DNA of 54,764 bases. Origin: Bacilli bacterium (lineage in GTDB: Bacteria; Bacillota_I; Bacilli_A; RFN20; CAG-288). Location of the stretch: positions 1-54,764 of the forward strand of contig CAAGLY010000001.1 of the NCBI GenBank assembly GCA_900770925.1, written 5' to 3'. This document shows positions 1 through 7,898 of the stretch, one piece after another. How positions within the stretch are numbered: the stretch's first letter is position 1; each line of letters opens with the position of its first letter. The notes beneath the pieces are model-generated. The model made no database searches, was not told where the DNA came from, and saw nothing but the letters and a program-made list of their open reading frames with translations. A program made the translations under genes and the position numbers.

Positions 1-32
1 ATTATAAACAAAACGTTTCTTTTTAGGAACAG

Positions 33-54
33 AAAAAGGCCCCGTAAAGGGGCC
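33..54 (-). terminator. Rho-independent terminator of rpsO
   Basis: On the minus strand a 6-bp GC stem (GGCCCC / GGGGCC, loop TTTAC) is followed by TTTTT. It lies about 25 bases past the rpsO stop codon, as expected for an intrinsic terminator. Confidence 0.9.
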
Positions 55-78
55 CGACTGAAGTGCTTTTTAAGAAGA

Positions 79-348
79 CTACTTCTTAAGACCGAGCTTA
101 GCAACGATAGATTCGTAGTGAGCAGGATCGTTCTTCTTCAGATAGCGGAGAAGGTTCTGACGGCGTGCGATAAGGATGTTCCTACCACGTTTGGAAGAAT
201 AATCGTGCGGATTCTTCGTCCTGTGGACAGTGAGCTTCTTGATCTTCTCAGTGAGAAGGGCAATCTGGACTTCGCTGGAACCAGTATCCTTTTCATCACG
301 ACGGCTAGCTTCTAAGACTTTCTTCGTTTCTTCTTTGGTTAATGCCAT
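79..348 (-). CDS. rpsO: Small ribosomal subunit protein uS15
   Basis: Primary 16S rRNA-binding protein of the 30S platform, needed early in small-subunit assembly. The 89-residue product starts MALTKEET and has the family core TGSSEVQ, ALLTEKI and LLRYLKKND, which is normal S15 length. I chose the ATG at 346-348 because a GAGGT ribosome binding site lies 9 bases upstream; an earlier in-frame ATG would add 22 residues unlike S15. Two AGG codons (H-x-TKN and KRG-x-NIL) sit at hydrophobic Leu/Met positions, while the RNA-binding arginines are CGT or CGC, as expected if AGG is Met. The gene has its own promoter, leader and terminator, and diverges from truB. Confidence 0.97.
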   Translation of the reverse strand: MALTKEETKKVLEASRRDEKDTGSSEVQIALLTEKIKKLTVHRTKNPHDYSSKRGRNILIARRQNLLRYLKKNDPAHYESIVAKLGLKK

Positions 349-380
349 AACCGAGTACCTCGTTTTCTTTCTGCCTAGGA

Positions 381-427
381 CCAGCTTCAGGTGCTTGAGG
401 AACAAGCCTTGCACCAGTGAAAGGCTT
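381..427 (-). promoter_or_regulatory. Structured rpsO leader, candidate S15 autoregulatory element
   Basis: Between the rpsO promoter and its ribosome binding site, the minus-strand RNA forms a perfect 7-bp stem, AAGCCTT (421-427) with AAGGCTT (404-410). The loop contains GGTGC (411-415), complementary to GCACC (390-394) just downstream, so a pseudoknot or alternative hairpin is possible. S15 is known to repress its own mRNA through leader structures in several bacteria. That this leader does so is inference. Confidence 0.5.
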
Positions 428-431
428 ATTC

Positions 432-459
432 ATTATAAGGCTTTTTTCTTGATATGCAA
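432..459 (-). promoter_or_regulatory. rpsO promoter
   Basis: On the minus strand, TTGCAT (454-459) is followed after 16 bases by TATAAT (432-437). This would give a leader of about 75 bases before the rpsO start, containing the 381-427 structure. Confidence 0.7.
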
Positions 460-514
460 GGAATTTCCCTTGTTGGATTTCACATGGAAGGATTCTTTGC
501 CCCTTCCTTCGTTC

Positions 515-543
515 TTGCACTTGTTTCATCAGGAAAGTATAGT
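515..543 (+). promoter_or_regulatory. truB-ribF promoter, possibly leaderless
   Basis: TTGCAC (515-520), a 17-base spacer and TATAGT (538-543) form a good sigma-A type promoter. The -10 box ends only 7 bases before the truB ATG, so transcription would begin at or next to the start codon. Confidence 0.65.
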
Positions 544-550
544 TAATAGG

Positions 551-1402
551 ATGAATAGAAACGGATTTCTCTTTATTGATAAGGAAGCTGGTCCCTCTTC
601 AAGAAGAGTGGATAATCTTCTCAGGCGGAAAAGGAACAGGAAGCATGTCGGACATCTTGGCACGCTTGATCCTTTTGCCTCCGGTCTTTTCATTGTTGCT
701 CTAGGAGAAGGCACAAAAAGGCTTCCTTTTCTTAAAGATGAAGAGAAGACCTATATTGCCAAATTAGAACTTGGAAAGAACACCGATACAAGGGACTGTC
801 TTGGCAAAGTGACGGAAGAGAAGGAAGTCCCTTCCCTATCCGCTGAACTTATCCGGAATACAAGGAAAGGAAGGAGGGGGACCTATCAGCAGGAAATCCC
901 TTCTTTCTCTGCTACTCACTATGAAGGAAAGAGAAGGTATGATTTGGCCCGGGAAGGAAAAAAGATTCCGAAAAGGACAAAAGAAGTCACAATCAAAGAA
1001 AGGAACCTCATCGGTTTTGATGGAAAAACCATTACTTTCTCGGCTAAGGTGTCAAAAGGGACATATATCCGGACACTCGGGCGTGATTTAGCGGTAGAAT
1101 TAAACACGCTCGGTTATCTCTCCTATTTAAGACGGATAAGAATCGGAGAGAGGGATATCGTTAAGGCTAAGAAAATAGAACAGATTACGGAAGAAGACAT
1201 CATCCCGATCGTAGAACTCTTTCCGGAAATCCCTCAATACCAGTGCAAGGATGAGACAGAAAGGAAAAGAGCTGCTCACGGAAATGAGCTATGGCTTAGC
1301 ACAATAGCGGAAAGATTATTTATCAGGCAGGGGGATGTTCCTCTTGCCTTGTATCAGAAAGAAGGACAGAAATATGTCTGTGTTAAAGGATTCAATCAAT
1401 AA
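551..1402 (+). CDS. truB: tRNA pseudouridine(55) synthase TruB
   Basis: Converts U55 in the T-loop of tRNAs to pseudouridine. The 283-residue protein begins MNRNGFLFIDKEAG and has the catalytic block HVGHLGTLDPFASG with the nucleophilic Asp, then the KTY motif, PSFSA and GTYIRTLGRDL, in the family order. Start: the reading frame is open far upstream but similarity begins at this ATG, and the upstream bases overlap the rpsO promoter. No good ribosome binding site is visible, and the promoter at 515-543 suggests a leaderless mRNA. Several AGG codons in the LL-x-RK-x-N-x-KHVGH helix read sensibly only as Met. The reading frame overlaps ribF by 29 bases, indicating coupled translation. Confidence 0.95.
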   Translation: MNRNGFLFIDKEAGPSSRRVDNLLRRKRNRKHVGHLGTLDPFASGLFIVALGEGTKRLPFLKDEEKTYIAKLELGKNTDTRDCLGKVTEEKEVPSLSAELIRNTRKGRRGTYQQEIPSFSATHYEGKRRYDLAREGKKIPKRTKEVTIKERNLIGFDGKTITFSAKVSKGTYIRTLGRDLAVELNTLGYLSYLRRIRIGERDIVKAKKIEQITEEDIIPIVELFPEIPQYQCKDETERKRAAHGNELWLSTIAERLFIRQGDVPLALYQKEGQKYVCVKGFNQ

Positions 1403-2330
1403 GGTCGTTAAAGTAAACAGGAATTCTATCCTCGACAGCGAGGGAATCTCGTTAGCCATCGGATTCTTCGATGGTGTCCATATTGGACACCAGGCTTTGA
1501 TTAAGGAAGCGAGGAATAGCCAGTATGAGCCTTGTGTCCTTACTTTCTCGGATGAATTCAAATCTGCCCTTAGTGGAAAAAGCCCAGAACTATTAAGGAC
1601 CCTTCAGGAAAAGGAAGAATACCTTTTCCGTAGGGGAATCAAGCGGATTTTTGTTTTCCCGTTCAAGGAAAAGATTATCCATTCGGACATTGAGACCTTC
1701 CTCGATTTCCTTTCCAATAGGAAAGTAAGAAAGCTAGTTGTCGGAAAGGACTTTACCTTCGGAGACAAAGGAAGGGGGAAGCCATCTGACCTGCTTAGAA
1801 GGGAAGACAGAGGCTGCGAGGTCGTGATTGAAGACCTAAGGGACTTCGAATACAAAGGCGAGAGAGCGAAAATCTCCTCTACTGCCATCAAGTCCTTTCT
1901 CAAGAACGGGGAGCTTGAGGAAGCCAATAAGCTCCTTGGCTATCCTTATGTCAGGGTCGGAAAAGTCGTCAAAGGAAAACAGAACGGACGGAAAATCGGT
2001 TTTCCGACTGCGAATATCTTTCCTGATCCGACCAAGGTCTGTTTACCGGTCGGCGTATATCAGTCCGTCACCTTAGTAGAAGGGAAATGGTATCCCTCTA
2101 GGACGAATATCGGAACTCATCCGACTATTGATGAAACGGATGAGAAAGTCATTGAGACCAATATCTTCGGAGTCGATTTCAATCTCTATGGGCTGAACAT
2201 TGCTGTCTGCTTTGTCCGTTATCTCCGTGACCAGGTTAAGTTTGATTCTGTCAGTGAGCTGAAGAAGAATCTCTCTAAACTGAGAGAGGTTATCCTGACT
2301 GGAACACCAATACTGCCCAAAAGGAACTAA
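1374..2330 (+). CDS. ribF: Bifunctional riboflavin kinase / FAD synthetase
   Basis: Makes FMN from riboflavin and then FAD. The 318-residue protein has an N-terminal nucleotidyltransferase domain (AIGFFDGVHIGHQAL, VVGKDFTFG) and a C-terminal flavokinase domain (GFPTANIFP, TNIGTHPT, FVRYLRDQVKFDS). The start at 1374 has GAAGGA 7 bases upstream and lies inside the end of truB. The conserved flavokinase motif G/S-M-TNIG is encoded with AGG in the Met position. truB-ribF next to rpsO is a common bacterial neighbourhood, although rpsO is here on the opposite strand. A terminator follows at once. Confidence 0.95.
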   Translation: MSVLKDSINKVVKVNRNSILDSEGISLAIGFFDGVHIGHQALIKEARNSQYEPCVLTFSDEFKSALSGKSPELLRTLQEKEEYLFRRGIKRIFVFPFKEKIIHSDIETFLDFLSNRKVRKLVVGKDFTFGDKGRGKPSDLLRREDRGCEVVIEDLRDFEYKGERAKISSTAIKSFLKNGELEEANKLLGYPYVRVGKVVKGKQNGRKIGFPTANIFPDPTKVCLPVGVYQSVTLVEGKWYPSRTNIGTHPTIDETDEKVIETNIFGVDFNLYGLNIAVCFVRYLRDQVKFDSVSELKKNLSKLREVILTGTPILPKRN

Positions 2331-2340
2331 AATCAAAAAA

Positions 2341-2366
2341 AGGCTTGCTATAAACAAGTCTTTTTT
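2341..2366 (+). terminator. Terminator after ribF
   Basis: AGGCTTG / CAAGTCT stem (one G-U pair) with a 7-base loop, then TTTTTT. A-rich sequence before the stem could let it work on the minus strand too. Confidence 0.85.
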
Positions 2367-2414
2367 CTTCCACTTTAGATTAGCGAATAGAAATCGGCTA
2401 ATTTTCCCTAAAGA

Positions 2415-2437
2415 AAAAAGTCCCGATTTCTCGGGAC
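2415..2437 (-). terminator. Terminator of the nusA-infB-rbfA operon
   Basis: GTCCCGA / TCGGGAC stem (2420-2426 with 2431-2437) and TTTC loop; read on the minus strand it is followed by TTTTTTC. It sits just past the rbfA stop. Confidence 0.88.
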
Positions 2438-2444
2438 TTTCTGA

Positions 2445-2945
2445 CTACTTGACCGGCTTCTTTGCCGGTTTCTTCTCTTGCTTAGCAGGAGTAGAGGTAG
2501 TCTTCTTTTTGCTCGGCTTCTTCATATCTGTTTCCTCTTTCTTCTTTTTGGTAACGGTTCTCTTCCTGCGGAAGTTCTTTCCATAGACGTCCTTTAAGGT
2601 CGTCGGCTTTTCATTTAAGGCCTTATCGATAAGGTCTTCCCTTGCCTTTCCTTTCTCGAACAGGTCGTCTTTGACAAACTTCAGCTCCGGAATCTTGTAG
2701 ATGTCAAGCTTCTTGGCAAGCCTAGAACGTATCTTCCCCTGTCTATTATTAAGGAAACTGACCATAGAGTCAACCTTGCTTGCGTCGATGTTGCTGACAT
2801 AAATGGTCGCATAGGAGTAGTCCGTGGTGACTTTTACTTCATTGACCGAAGCAAATTCCGTAACCGGAGACTTGAGCTCATAAAGGATGATTTCGGAAAG
2901 GTTCTTCTGGATGAGAGCGTTAATACGGCCGTACTTCTCAGCCAT
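2445..2945 (-). CDS. rbfA: Ribosome-binding factor A
   Basis: Small KH-like protein that binds the 30S precursor and helps process the 16S 5' end. Residues 1 to about 115 match RbfA (INALIQKNLSEII, YATIYVSN, KIPELKFVKDD). The protein is 166 residues, about 40 longer than usual, because of a lysine-rich low-complexity tail (KKKKEE, KKPSKKK, KKPAKKPVK) that may bind rRNA; that role is inference. The start has GAGGTG upstream and overlaps the infB stop by 8 bases. It is the last gene of the nusA operon. Confidence 0.93.
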   Translation of the reverse strand: MAEKYGRINALIQKNLSEIILYELKSPVTEFASVNEVKVTTDYSYATIYVSNIDASKVDSMVSFLNNRQGKIRSRLAKKLDIYKIPELKFVKDDLFEKGKAREDLIDKALNEKPTTLKDVYGKNFRRKRTVTKKKKEETDMKKPSKKKTTSTPAKQEKKPAKKPVK

Positions 2946-4734
2946 TCTTCACCTCTTCCTGACCATAGGCTTCCAAGATATCACCGACAGCTAAATCGAA
3001 CTTGTCCGAGATAGTGGCTCCGCACTCGAATCCGGATAAGACTTCCTTCGCATCATCCTTGAAACGCTTTAAGGAAGTGATATGCGTCTTTAGAATCAGT
3101 TCCTTATTGCGGAAGACACGGATTTCGCTCTTAGCGGTAACTTTGCCATCGGTGACAAATAAACCGAGAATCTGTCCGACATGGCTAGCCTTGAATAAGG
3201 AACGAACCTCTCCATGCCCGTAGATGACTTCATGGTAGACAGGACCAAGCTTACCTTTTAAGGCAGCTTCAATATCCTCAAGAAGCTTATAGATAATATT
3301 GTATTCACGAATTTCGACATGGTTCTCCTTGGCTAAGTCCTTAACGGCCTGAGAGACCTTGATATCGAAAGCAAGGATGACCGAATGGGAGGCAGAGGCT
3401 AAAGTGATATCGCTCTGATTCACTTCACCGGAAGCAGTGTGGATGATGGTGAGCTTCGTGCCAGGAACATCGATCTTCGCTAAGGAAGACTTGAGAGCTT
3501 CGGCAGAACCCTGGGTATCCGCTTTGACAATCAGGTTAAGCTGCGGCCTTTCTCCGTTATTGGCAGTAGCTGCGATAGAGGCTAAGGAGACATCCTCGTT
3601 CGACTTTCCAATCCTCTTCTTAGCCCGCCTGTCAGCAGCCATTTTGGCTTCCTGTTCATTTGGGAAAGCCCTGAAACGGTCACCGGCAACCGGAACACCG
3701 GAGAGACCCGTGACAGAGACAGGAGTAGAAGGAAGCGCTTCCTTCCTCCTCTGATTGAATTCGTTGACCCTCTTACGGACCTTGCAGTAATACTGTCCGA
3801 CAGCAAGGTAGTCGCCGATATGAAGCGTACCATTCTGGACAAGTAAAGTCGCTTTGGCGCCTTCCTTCTTGTCGAGTTCAGCCTCGATAACCGTACCGAC
3901 AGCCTCTTTCTTGATCGTGGATTTAAGATCCCTTAATTCAGCTAAATCCAGGACACCTTCCAAGAGTTTATCGACACCCTTATTCTGCTTAGCGGAGATT
4001 TCAAACCTCCTGGTGTCACCGCCCCATTCATCGCTGACGACATCAAGGGAAGCAAGCTGCTGCTTGACTTTCTCCGGATTTACACCCGGCTTATCCCTCT
4101 TATTGATAGCAACAATAATCGGAACCTTGGCAGCCTTAGCATGGTCGATTGCTTCAATCGTCTGCGGCTTAACGCCATCGTCCCCGGCGACAACTAGGAT
4201 AACGATATCGGTAACCCTAGCTCCGCGGGCACGCCTAGCCGAGAAAGCCTCATGGCCAGGAGTATCGATGAAGGTAATCTTCTTTCCGTTGACGACTTTC
4301 TGGTAAGCACCGATTTCCTGGGTGATACCGCCGTGTTCCTTACCGGTGATATTCGAGTGGCGGATAGAATCGATAAGAGTAGTCTTTCCGTGATCGACAT
4401 GTCCCATGATAGTGACCACCGGGCAGCGTGGATCCTTATCGATATCCTTATCGAAGATCGGAGTCTTGGTAAAGTCCTCTAACGCGGACTCTTCCTGACG
4501 TTTGACATCAAGATTGTTATTCAGGCAGATTTCGCCGACCCTTTCATCCGTAAGGACACTGTTTAAGGAAATCCTCTTTCCCTTGAGCAGGTAATCCTTG
4601 ATGGTATCGGTTGCCGAAACGCCTGTCTGACGGCAGAGCTGATCAAGGGTGATGTTACCGGAATAAAGGAATACTCCGTTTAAGACCTTTCCCTGATTCT
4701 GCTGCCTTTTTTTCCTATTTTTGTTTTTCGACAT
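2938..4734 (-). CDS. infB: Translation initiation factor IF-2
   Basis: GTPase that brings initiator fMet-tRNA to the 30S subunit and promotes subunit joining. The 598-residue form has a short lysine-rich N-terminus, a small IF2 N domain (about 20-75), G domain motifs GHVDHGKT (111-118), DTPGHEAF (157-164) and NKxDKP (211-216), then beta-barrel and C-terminal domains. The third residue of the G4 motif NKMD is encoded by AGG (4096-4098). No GTPase uses Arg in that family position, so this single site is strong evidence that AGG is Met. The start has GGAGGAG upstream and overlaps ylxQ by 20 bases. Confidence 0.97.
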   Translation of the reverse strand: MSKNKNRKKRQQNQGKVLNGVFLYSGNITLDQLCRQTGVSATDTIKDYLLKGKRISLNSVLTDERVGEICLNNNLDVKRQEESALEDFTKTPIFDKDIDKDPRCPVVTIMGHVDHGKTTLIDSIRHSNITGKEHGGITQEIGAYQKVVNGKKITFIDTPGHEAFSARRARGARVTDIVILVVAGDDGVKPQTIEAIDHAKAAKVPIIVAINKRDKPGVNPEKVKQQLASLDVVSDEWGGDTRRFEISAKQNKGVDKLLEGVLDLAELRDLKSTIKKEAVGTVIEAELDKKEGAKATLLVQNGTLHIGDYLAVGQYYCKVRKRVNEFNQRRKEALPSTPVSVTGLSGVPVAGDRFRAFPNEQEAKMAADRRAKKRIGKSNEDVSLASIAATANNGERPQLNLIVKADTQGSAEALKSSLAKIDVPGTKLTIIHTASGEVNQSDITLASASHSVILAFDIKVSQAVKDLAKENHVEIREYNIIYKLLEDIEAALKGKLGPVYHEVIYGHGEVRSLFKASHVGQILGLFVTDGKVTAKSEIRVFRNKELILKTHITSLKRFKDDAKEVLSGFECGATISDKFDLAVGDILEAYGQEEVKNG

Positions 4735-5071
4735 TCTTCTCCTCCTTGTTTTCTTCCTCTCTGATGGTCTCTAGGATAGCTTTCGCAAGATGCGGATCGC
4801 TGATTCCTAACGCCGAGACCTTTTCATATCCGGCAATAAGGTTAAGGGGAAGGTCACCCTTATAGCGGATAAAGGACAAATCTTCATTGTCCTTATAATG
4901 GTTTACCCTTTTCTCCTCGTTCTTGCTAAGGCAGGTAGGAGTAAAGAGGACGAGACGGATTTTCCCCCGGTCAAGCCTTTCCTCCAGCTTCCTTCCCACA
5001 TAGAGCGAGTGCTTCTTTAGGGCAAAGCCGATATAGGCTTTCAGGCGGTTTGCTTCCTGTTCTGTTTCCAT
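4715..5071 (-). CDS. ylxQ: L7Ae-family RNA-binding protein (YlxQ type)
   Basis: 118 residues between rnpM and infB, the usual place of ylxQ in Firmicutes. It has the L7Ae-like pattern: an N-terminal helix (IGFALKKHSLYVG), a basic loop and a strand IRLVLFTPTCLS. Members bind kink-turn RNA. Sequence similarity is modest, so the call relies partly on gene position. The C-terminus is charged (EENKEEKN). The start has GGAG upstream and lies inside the end of rnpM (31-base overlap). Confidence 0.7.
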   Translation of the reverse strand: METEQEANRLKAYIGFALKKHSLYVGRKLEERLDRGKIRLVLFTPTCLSKNEEKRVNHYKDNEDLSFIRYKGDLPLNLIAGYEKVSALGISDPHLAKAILETIREEENKEEKNVEKQK

Positions 5072-5310
5072 TCCTGTATCTCCTTATAGAGCATAGAGAA
5101 GTCTGTTCCAGGTACTAACCGAATCAGCTTTTTCTTTAAGCTCTCTTCACTAGTAAGGGCAGAAGGATCTAAATAGATACCCTTACCGCTTTCTCCTCTA
5201 TTCGCGGAGATTGCACATTTTCCCTGCTTGACAATCCGGAAGAGGCCTGACCGGGAAAGAATCTTCCCAGTCAGGATATCCTTCCGGTAAACCGGATAGG
5301 GCTTCTTCAT
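5041..5310 (-). CDS. rnpM: YlxR family protein (RnpM)
   Basis: 89 residues with the YlxR pattern: an N-terminal YPVYRKDILTGK block, a basic strand LFRIVKQGK, and G-K-GIYLDPSAL, equivalent to the usual GRGAY. In Bacillus subtilis this family has been reported to bind and modulate RNase P RNA. The gene follows nusA with only 3 bases between stop and start, and no clear ribosome binding site, so translation is probably coupled to nusA. The usual cysteine motif of the family N-terminus is absent. Confidence 0.8.
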   Translation of the reverse strand: MKKPYPVYRKDILTGKILSRSGLFRIVKQGKCAISANRGESGKGIYLDPSALTSEESLKKKLIRLVPGTDFSMLYKEIQEWKQNRKQTA

Positions 5311-5313
5311 GGA

Positions 5314-7281
5314 TTACTTGTTGTCGTCGTAGTATTTGTCGGAATCGTACTGCTCGGCGACATCCTCATCATAATCGGAATCGGAATATTCGGATTCATT
5401 GCCCTGCTGTTCAAGATCCCTGTTCTTCAGTTCCTCATCGGTATAGATAGCCCTGCCTTTAAGAGAACTGCTGGTTTCCTTCTCTTCCTTCTTCTTGGTA
5501 TCATCGCCTTCCTTCTTCTTATAATCGTTATATCGCTTATAGGATTTGGTTTCAGCAGGGCCTTTCTTCTTTTCCCTGGCCTGTTCAAGAGCTTCAAGAG
5601 AGATCTTAGGTTTGTTCTTGATTTCGACATGGACGACTTCTTCTTCCTTAGGCTCTTCCTTGACCGTCTCAGGCTGCACGGCTTCTTCTGCAGGCTTGAC
5701 TTCTTCCTGAACAACCGGAGCTTCAGCTTTGACTTCTTCGGTCTTAACGGCAGTCTCTTCCGGTTTGGCTTCTTCAGCCGGTTTGACTTCGGACTTGACT
5801 TCCTCAGTAGGCTTCACTCCGTTAATGACAACCTCGTTCTGCTCCGGTTTAAGTCCGATCTCCTCATCGGAAAGACCTTCTTCCTCAGTCGGGACAGCAG
5901 CAGTCGGAAGCGGAGTGGAAAGAACCGCATCCGGGAATTCCTTCTTGATGGCTTCGTTGATTTCCGGAATCATCCTATATTTGAGTCCCTGCTTAATGGC
6001 ATCATCAGCCTGAAGGACAGAAAGGGAGCATTTAGTGATCTTAGAGGCAAGACGGACATTAGCACCCCCTTTGCCGATGGCAATACCCTGGTTTCCGTTC
6101 CTGACAACAACAGTAATCTTCGGGAAGATATAGCCGCGGTCATTCTCGATTTCCTCATAATGGACATTGGAATCGAAGAAATCATCCGGGCAGGTCCTAC
6201 CGATGACAGTAGCCGGTTTCCTGGCTTCGATGATCTGAAGGGCCTTATTTTCTCTCCAGCGCTGGATATCGATCTTTTCTCCGTGGAGTTCGGAAGAGAT
6301 AGCACGGGTACGGGAGTTCTCAGGTCCGATGCAGGAACCGACCGGATCGATATTTTTATTGCTCGTGTCGACTAAGACCTTCGTACGCCTTCCCGGTTCA
6401 CGGGCAATTGCCTTGATGGTAATCTCGCCGCTGGCAAGTTCAGGGACTTCGCGTGCCCTGAGCTTCTCGACAAAACGCTCCGTGGTACGGGTGATGACAA
6501 GAGACGGCGGGTTGGATTTATCCGAGACATCGCTTAATAAGACACAGACCCGGTCGCCTTTGGAATAAATATCGCCAGGGAGCCTGTTGCGTCCTTTGCC
6601 GGAATTGCGAAGAGTTCCGTTTGCCTTTCCGAAGCTGACTTCGCACAGACGCTGCTCACCGCGGCGGTCGAAGCCTAAGGAGTTATTGCTCGACTCTTCA
6701 GAGATGACTGTTCCATAGATTAATCCGCCGACCTGGTCCTTATAGACGGAAAGGATGGCCTGACGGGAAGAATCCTTTAAGTGAGAGAGATAAAGCTGTT
6801 TGACACGGCGGACATAGGCTTTATCGAGCTTAGTGGTATCGAAAGGAATCTCGACAATATCGCCGAGCTTAGCACCTTTCTTGAATTCCTGGGCATCCTC
6901 TAAGGAAATCTGATAGGCATCATCGACAATATCATCTTCGCTGGTGACGACTTTGACGTCATAGATCTTAAACTTAGAGAAGGTGTCGTTAAAGACCACA
7001 TGGCACTTGATGAGTTCCTTATCCGGATCTTCGCTGTCCTTATCCTTGAATAATCCCGGATAGGACCACTCTAAATAGGCCTGTTCCCTAGACCTCGTCA
7101 GAAGATTCGTGATGTCATCCTGAGAAAGCCTGCTGTCCTTAGCACTGGAAGCAAGGCTGGTCGAGAAATTGACTGCATCGACCTTACCGGTGATGACCTC
7201 TTTCGAGCTCTTCCGGCGACGCTTCTTCGTTCCTTCTTCTTCGTCCCTTCCCATAACAGAGTTGATTGCATCCTCGAGCAT
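5314..7281 (-). CDS. nusA: Transcription termination/antitermination protein NusA, with long acidic tail
   Basis: RNA polymerase-binding elongation factor that affects pausing and termination. It has the N-terminal polymerase-binding domain, S1 domain, and KH domains with AREPG-x-RTKV, NIDPVGSCIG, GEKIDI and the second KH motif GIAIGKGGANVRLA. Recognisable NusA ends near residue 450. The rest, to 655, is a low-complexity region rich in Glu, Pro, Ala, Val and Lys (EEVKPAEEA-like repeats) ending in Asp, Tyr and Glu. Firmicute NusA is usually about 350-400 residues, so this tail is unusual. The start has AGGAGG 9 bases upstream. AGG codons in LLT-x-S-x-EQAY fit Met in a helix. Confidence 0.95.
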   Translation of the reverse strand: MLEDAINSVMGRDEEEGTKKRRRKSSKEVITGKVDAVNFSTSLASSAKDSRLSQDDITNLLTRSREQAYLEWSYPGLFKDKDSEDPDKELIKCHVVFNDTFSKFKIYDVKVVTSEDDIVDDAYQISLEDAQEFKKGAKLGDIVEIPFDTTKLDKAYVRRVKQLYLSHLKDSSRQAILSVYKDQVGGLIYGTVISEESSNNSLGFDRRGEQRLCEVSFGKANGTLRNSGKGRNRLPGDIYSKGDRVCVLLSDVSDKSNPPSLVITRTTERFVEKLRAREVPELASGEITIKAIAREPGRRTKVLVDTSNKNIDPVGSCIGPENSRTRAISSELHGEKIDIQRWRENKALQIIEARKPATVIGRTCPDDFFDSNVHYEEIENDRGYIFPKITVVVRNGNQGIAIGKGGANVRLASKITKCSLSVLQADDAIKQGLKYRMIPEINEAIKKEFPDAVLSTPLPTAAVPTEEEGLSDEEIGLKPEQNEVVINGVKPTEEVKSEVKPAEEAKPEETAVKTEEVKAEAPVVQEEVKPAEEAVQPETVKEEPKEEEVVHVEIKNKPKISLEALEQAREKKKGPAETKSYKRYNDYKKKEGDDTKKKEEKETSSSLKGRAIYTDEELKNRDLEQQGNESEYSDSDYDEDVAEQYDSDKYYDDNK

Positions 7282-7308
7282 AATTCTAGCCTCCTATTTC
7301 TATACCCG

Positions 7309-7773
7309 TTAGGCTTTATAGCCCCTATGAATCGAATCCATATCTTCTTTGCCAAGCGACCTCTTCTTCTTTGCTCCTTTAAGGAAATAGATGAAGTTCG
7401 CCTTTCCATCCTTTATGGAATCAAGCTTCCTTGTCTTGACGCTTCCGTCCTTTTTAAGCTTGATATCGAGATAGTGTCCGATAAACTTCTCCAGATCTTC
7501 GAAGGGAATCTCTCTCAGGCTTCCTCCGGAAGAGATATCTAGCCTATAGGATTCCTCACCCCTTCCTTCGATTGAATCCAAGAGCGGATTGACCTTTTCG
7601 GTATAAGCCTCGATTTCAGCCCTGGTTATCTGATAATCGTGATCGATATAGACCTCCAAGGTCGGTCCCATGTCTCCATTTGCTCTGAAACATGTCTTGA
7701 CGAGAGTGAGTCCCCTCTCCTCGCAGGCTTTTCCCAATACGGAATTGACCCTGTCCCTTACTGCTGTATCCAT
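7309..7773 (-). CDS. rimP: Ribosome maturation factor RimP
   Basis: Helps assemble the 30S subunit; first gene of the operon. 154 residues, normal for the family, with the N-terminal alpha/beta domain (LEVYIDHDYQIT) and the signature SYRLDISSGGSLREIP followed by FEKFIGH-like KFIGHYLDIKL. The start has AAAGGAGG upstream. The nusA gene follows after 27 bases. A hairpin at 7796-7819 lies just before the ribosome binding site. Confidence 0.94.
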   Translation of the reverse strand: MDTAVRDRVNSVLGKACEERGLTLVKTCFRANGDMGPTLEVYIDHDYQITRAEIEAYTEKVNPLLDSIEGRGEESYRLDISSGGSLREIPFEDLEKFIGHYLDIKLKKDGSVKTRKLDSIKDGKANFIYFLKGAKKKRSLGKEDMDSIHRGYKA

Positions 7774-7795
7774 TTCGCCTCCTTTTACAAAGAAA

Positions 7796-7819
7796 GAGTG
7801 GACCCTTTCGGGCCCACTC
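7796..7819 (-). promoter_or_regulatory. Leader hairpin before rimP, possible attenuator
   Basis: GAGTGG-CCC / GGG-CCACTC with one A/C mismatch and a TTTC loop. On the minus strand it lies between the promoter at 7870-7898 and the rimP ribosome binding site, and is followed by TTTCTTTG. It could be a weak attenuator for an operon that encodes NusA itself; function is inference. Confidence 0.5.
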
Positions 7820-7869
7820 TTAACATTTGTGTTTAAGAATGGAAAAGGCTATTCGCCTCTTACGAGAAA

Positions 7870-7898
7870 ATTCTACTCGGTTTGTTTTCCTTAGTCAA
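7870..7898 (-). promoter_or_regulatory. Promoter of the rimP-nusA-infB-rbfA operon
   Basis: On the minus strand, TTGACT (7893-7898), exactly 17 bases, then TAGAAT (7870-7875). It is the closest to consensus in the window and gives a leader of about 90 bases. Confidence 0.85.

Noticed and set aside
5629..6375. 248-residue plus-strand ORF opposite nusA
   Set aside because: Phe/Arg/Leu-rich mirror of the nusA KH and acidic regions, with no family similarity.
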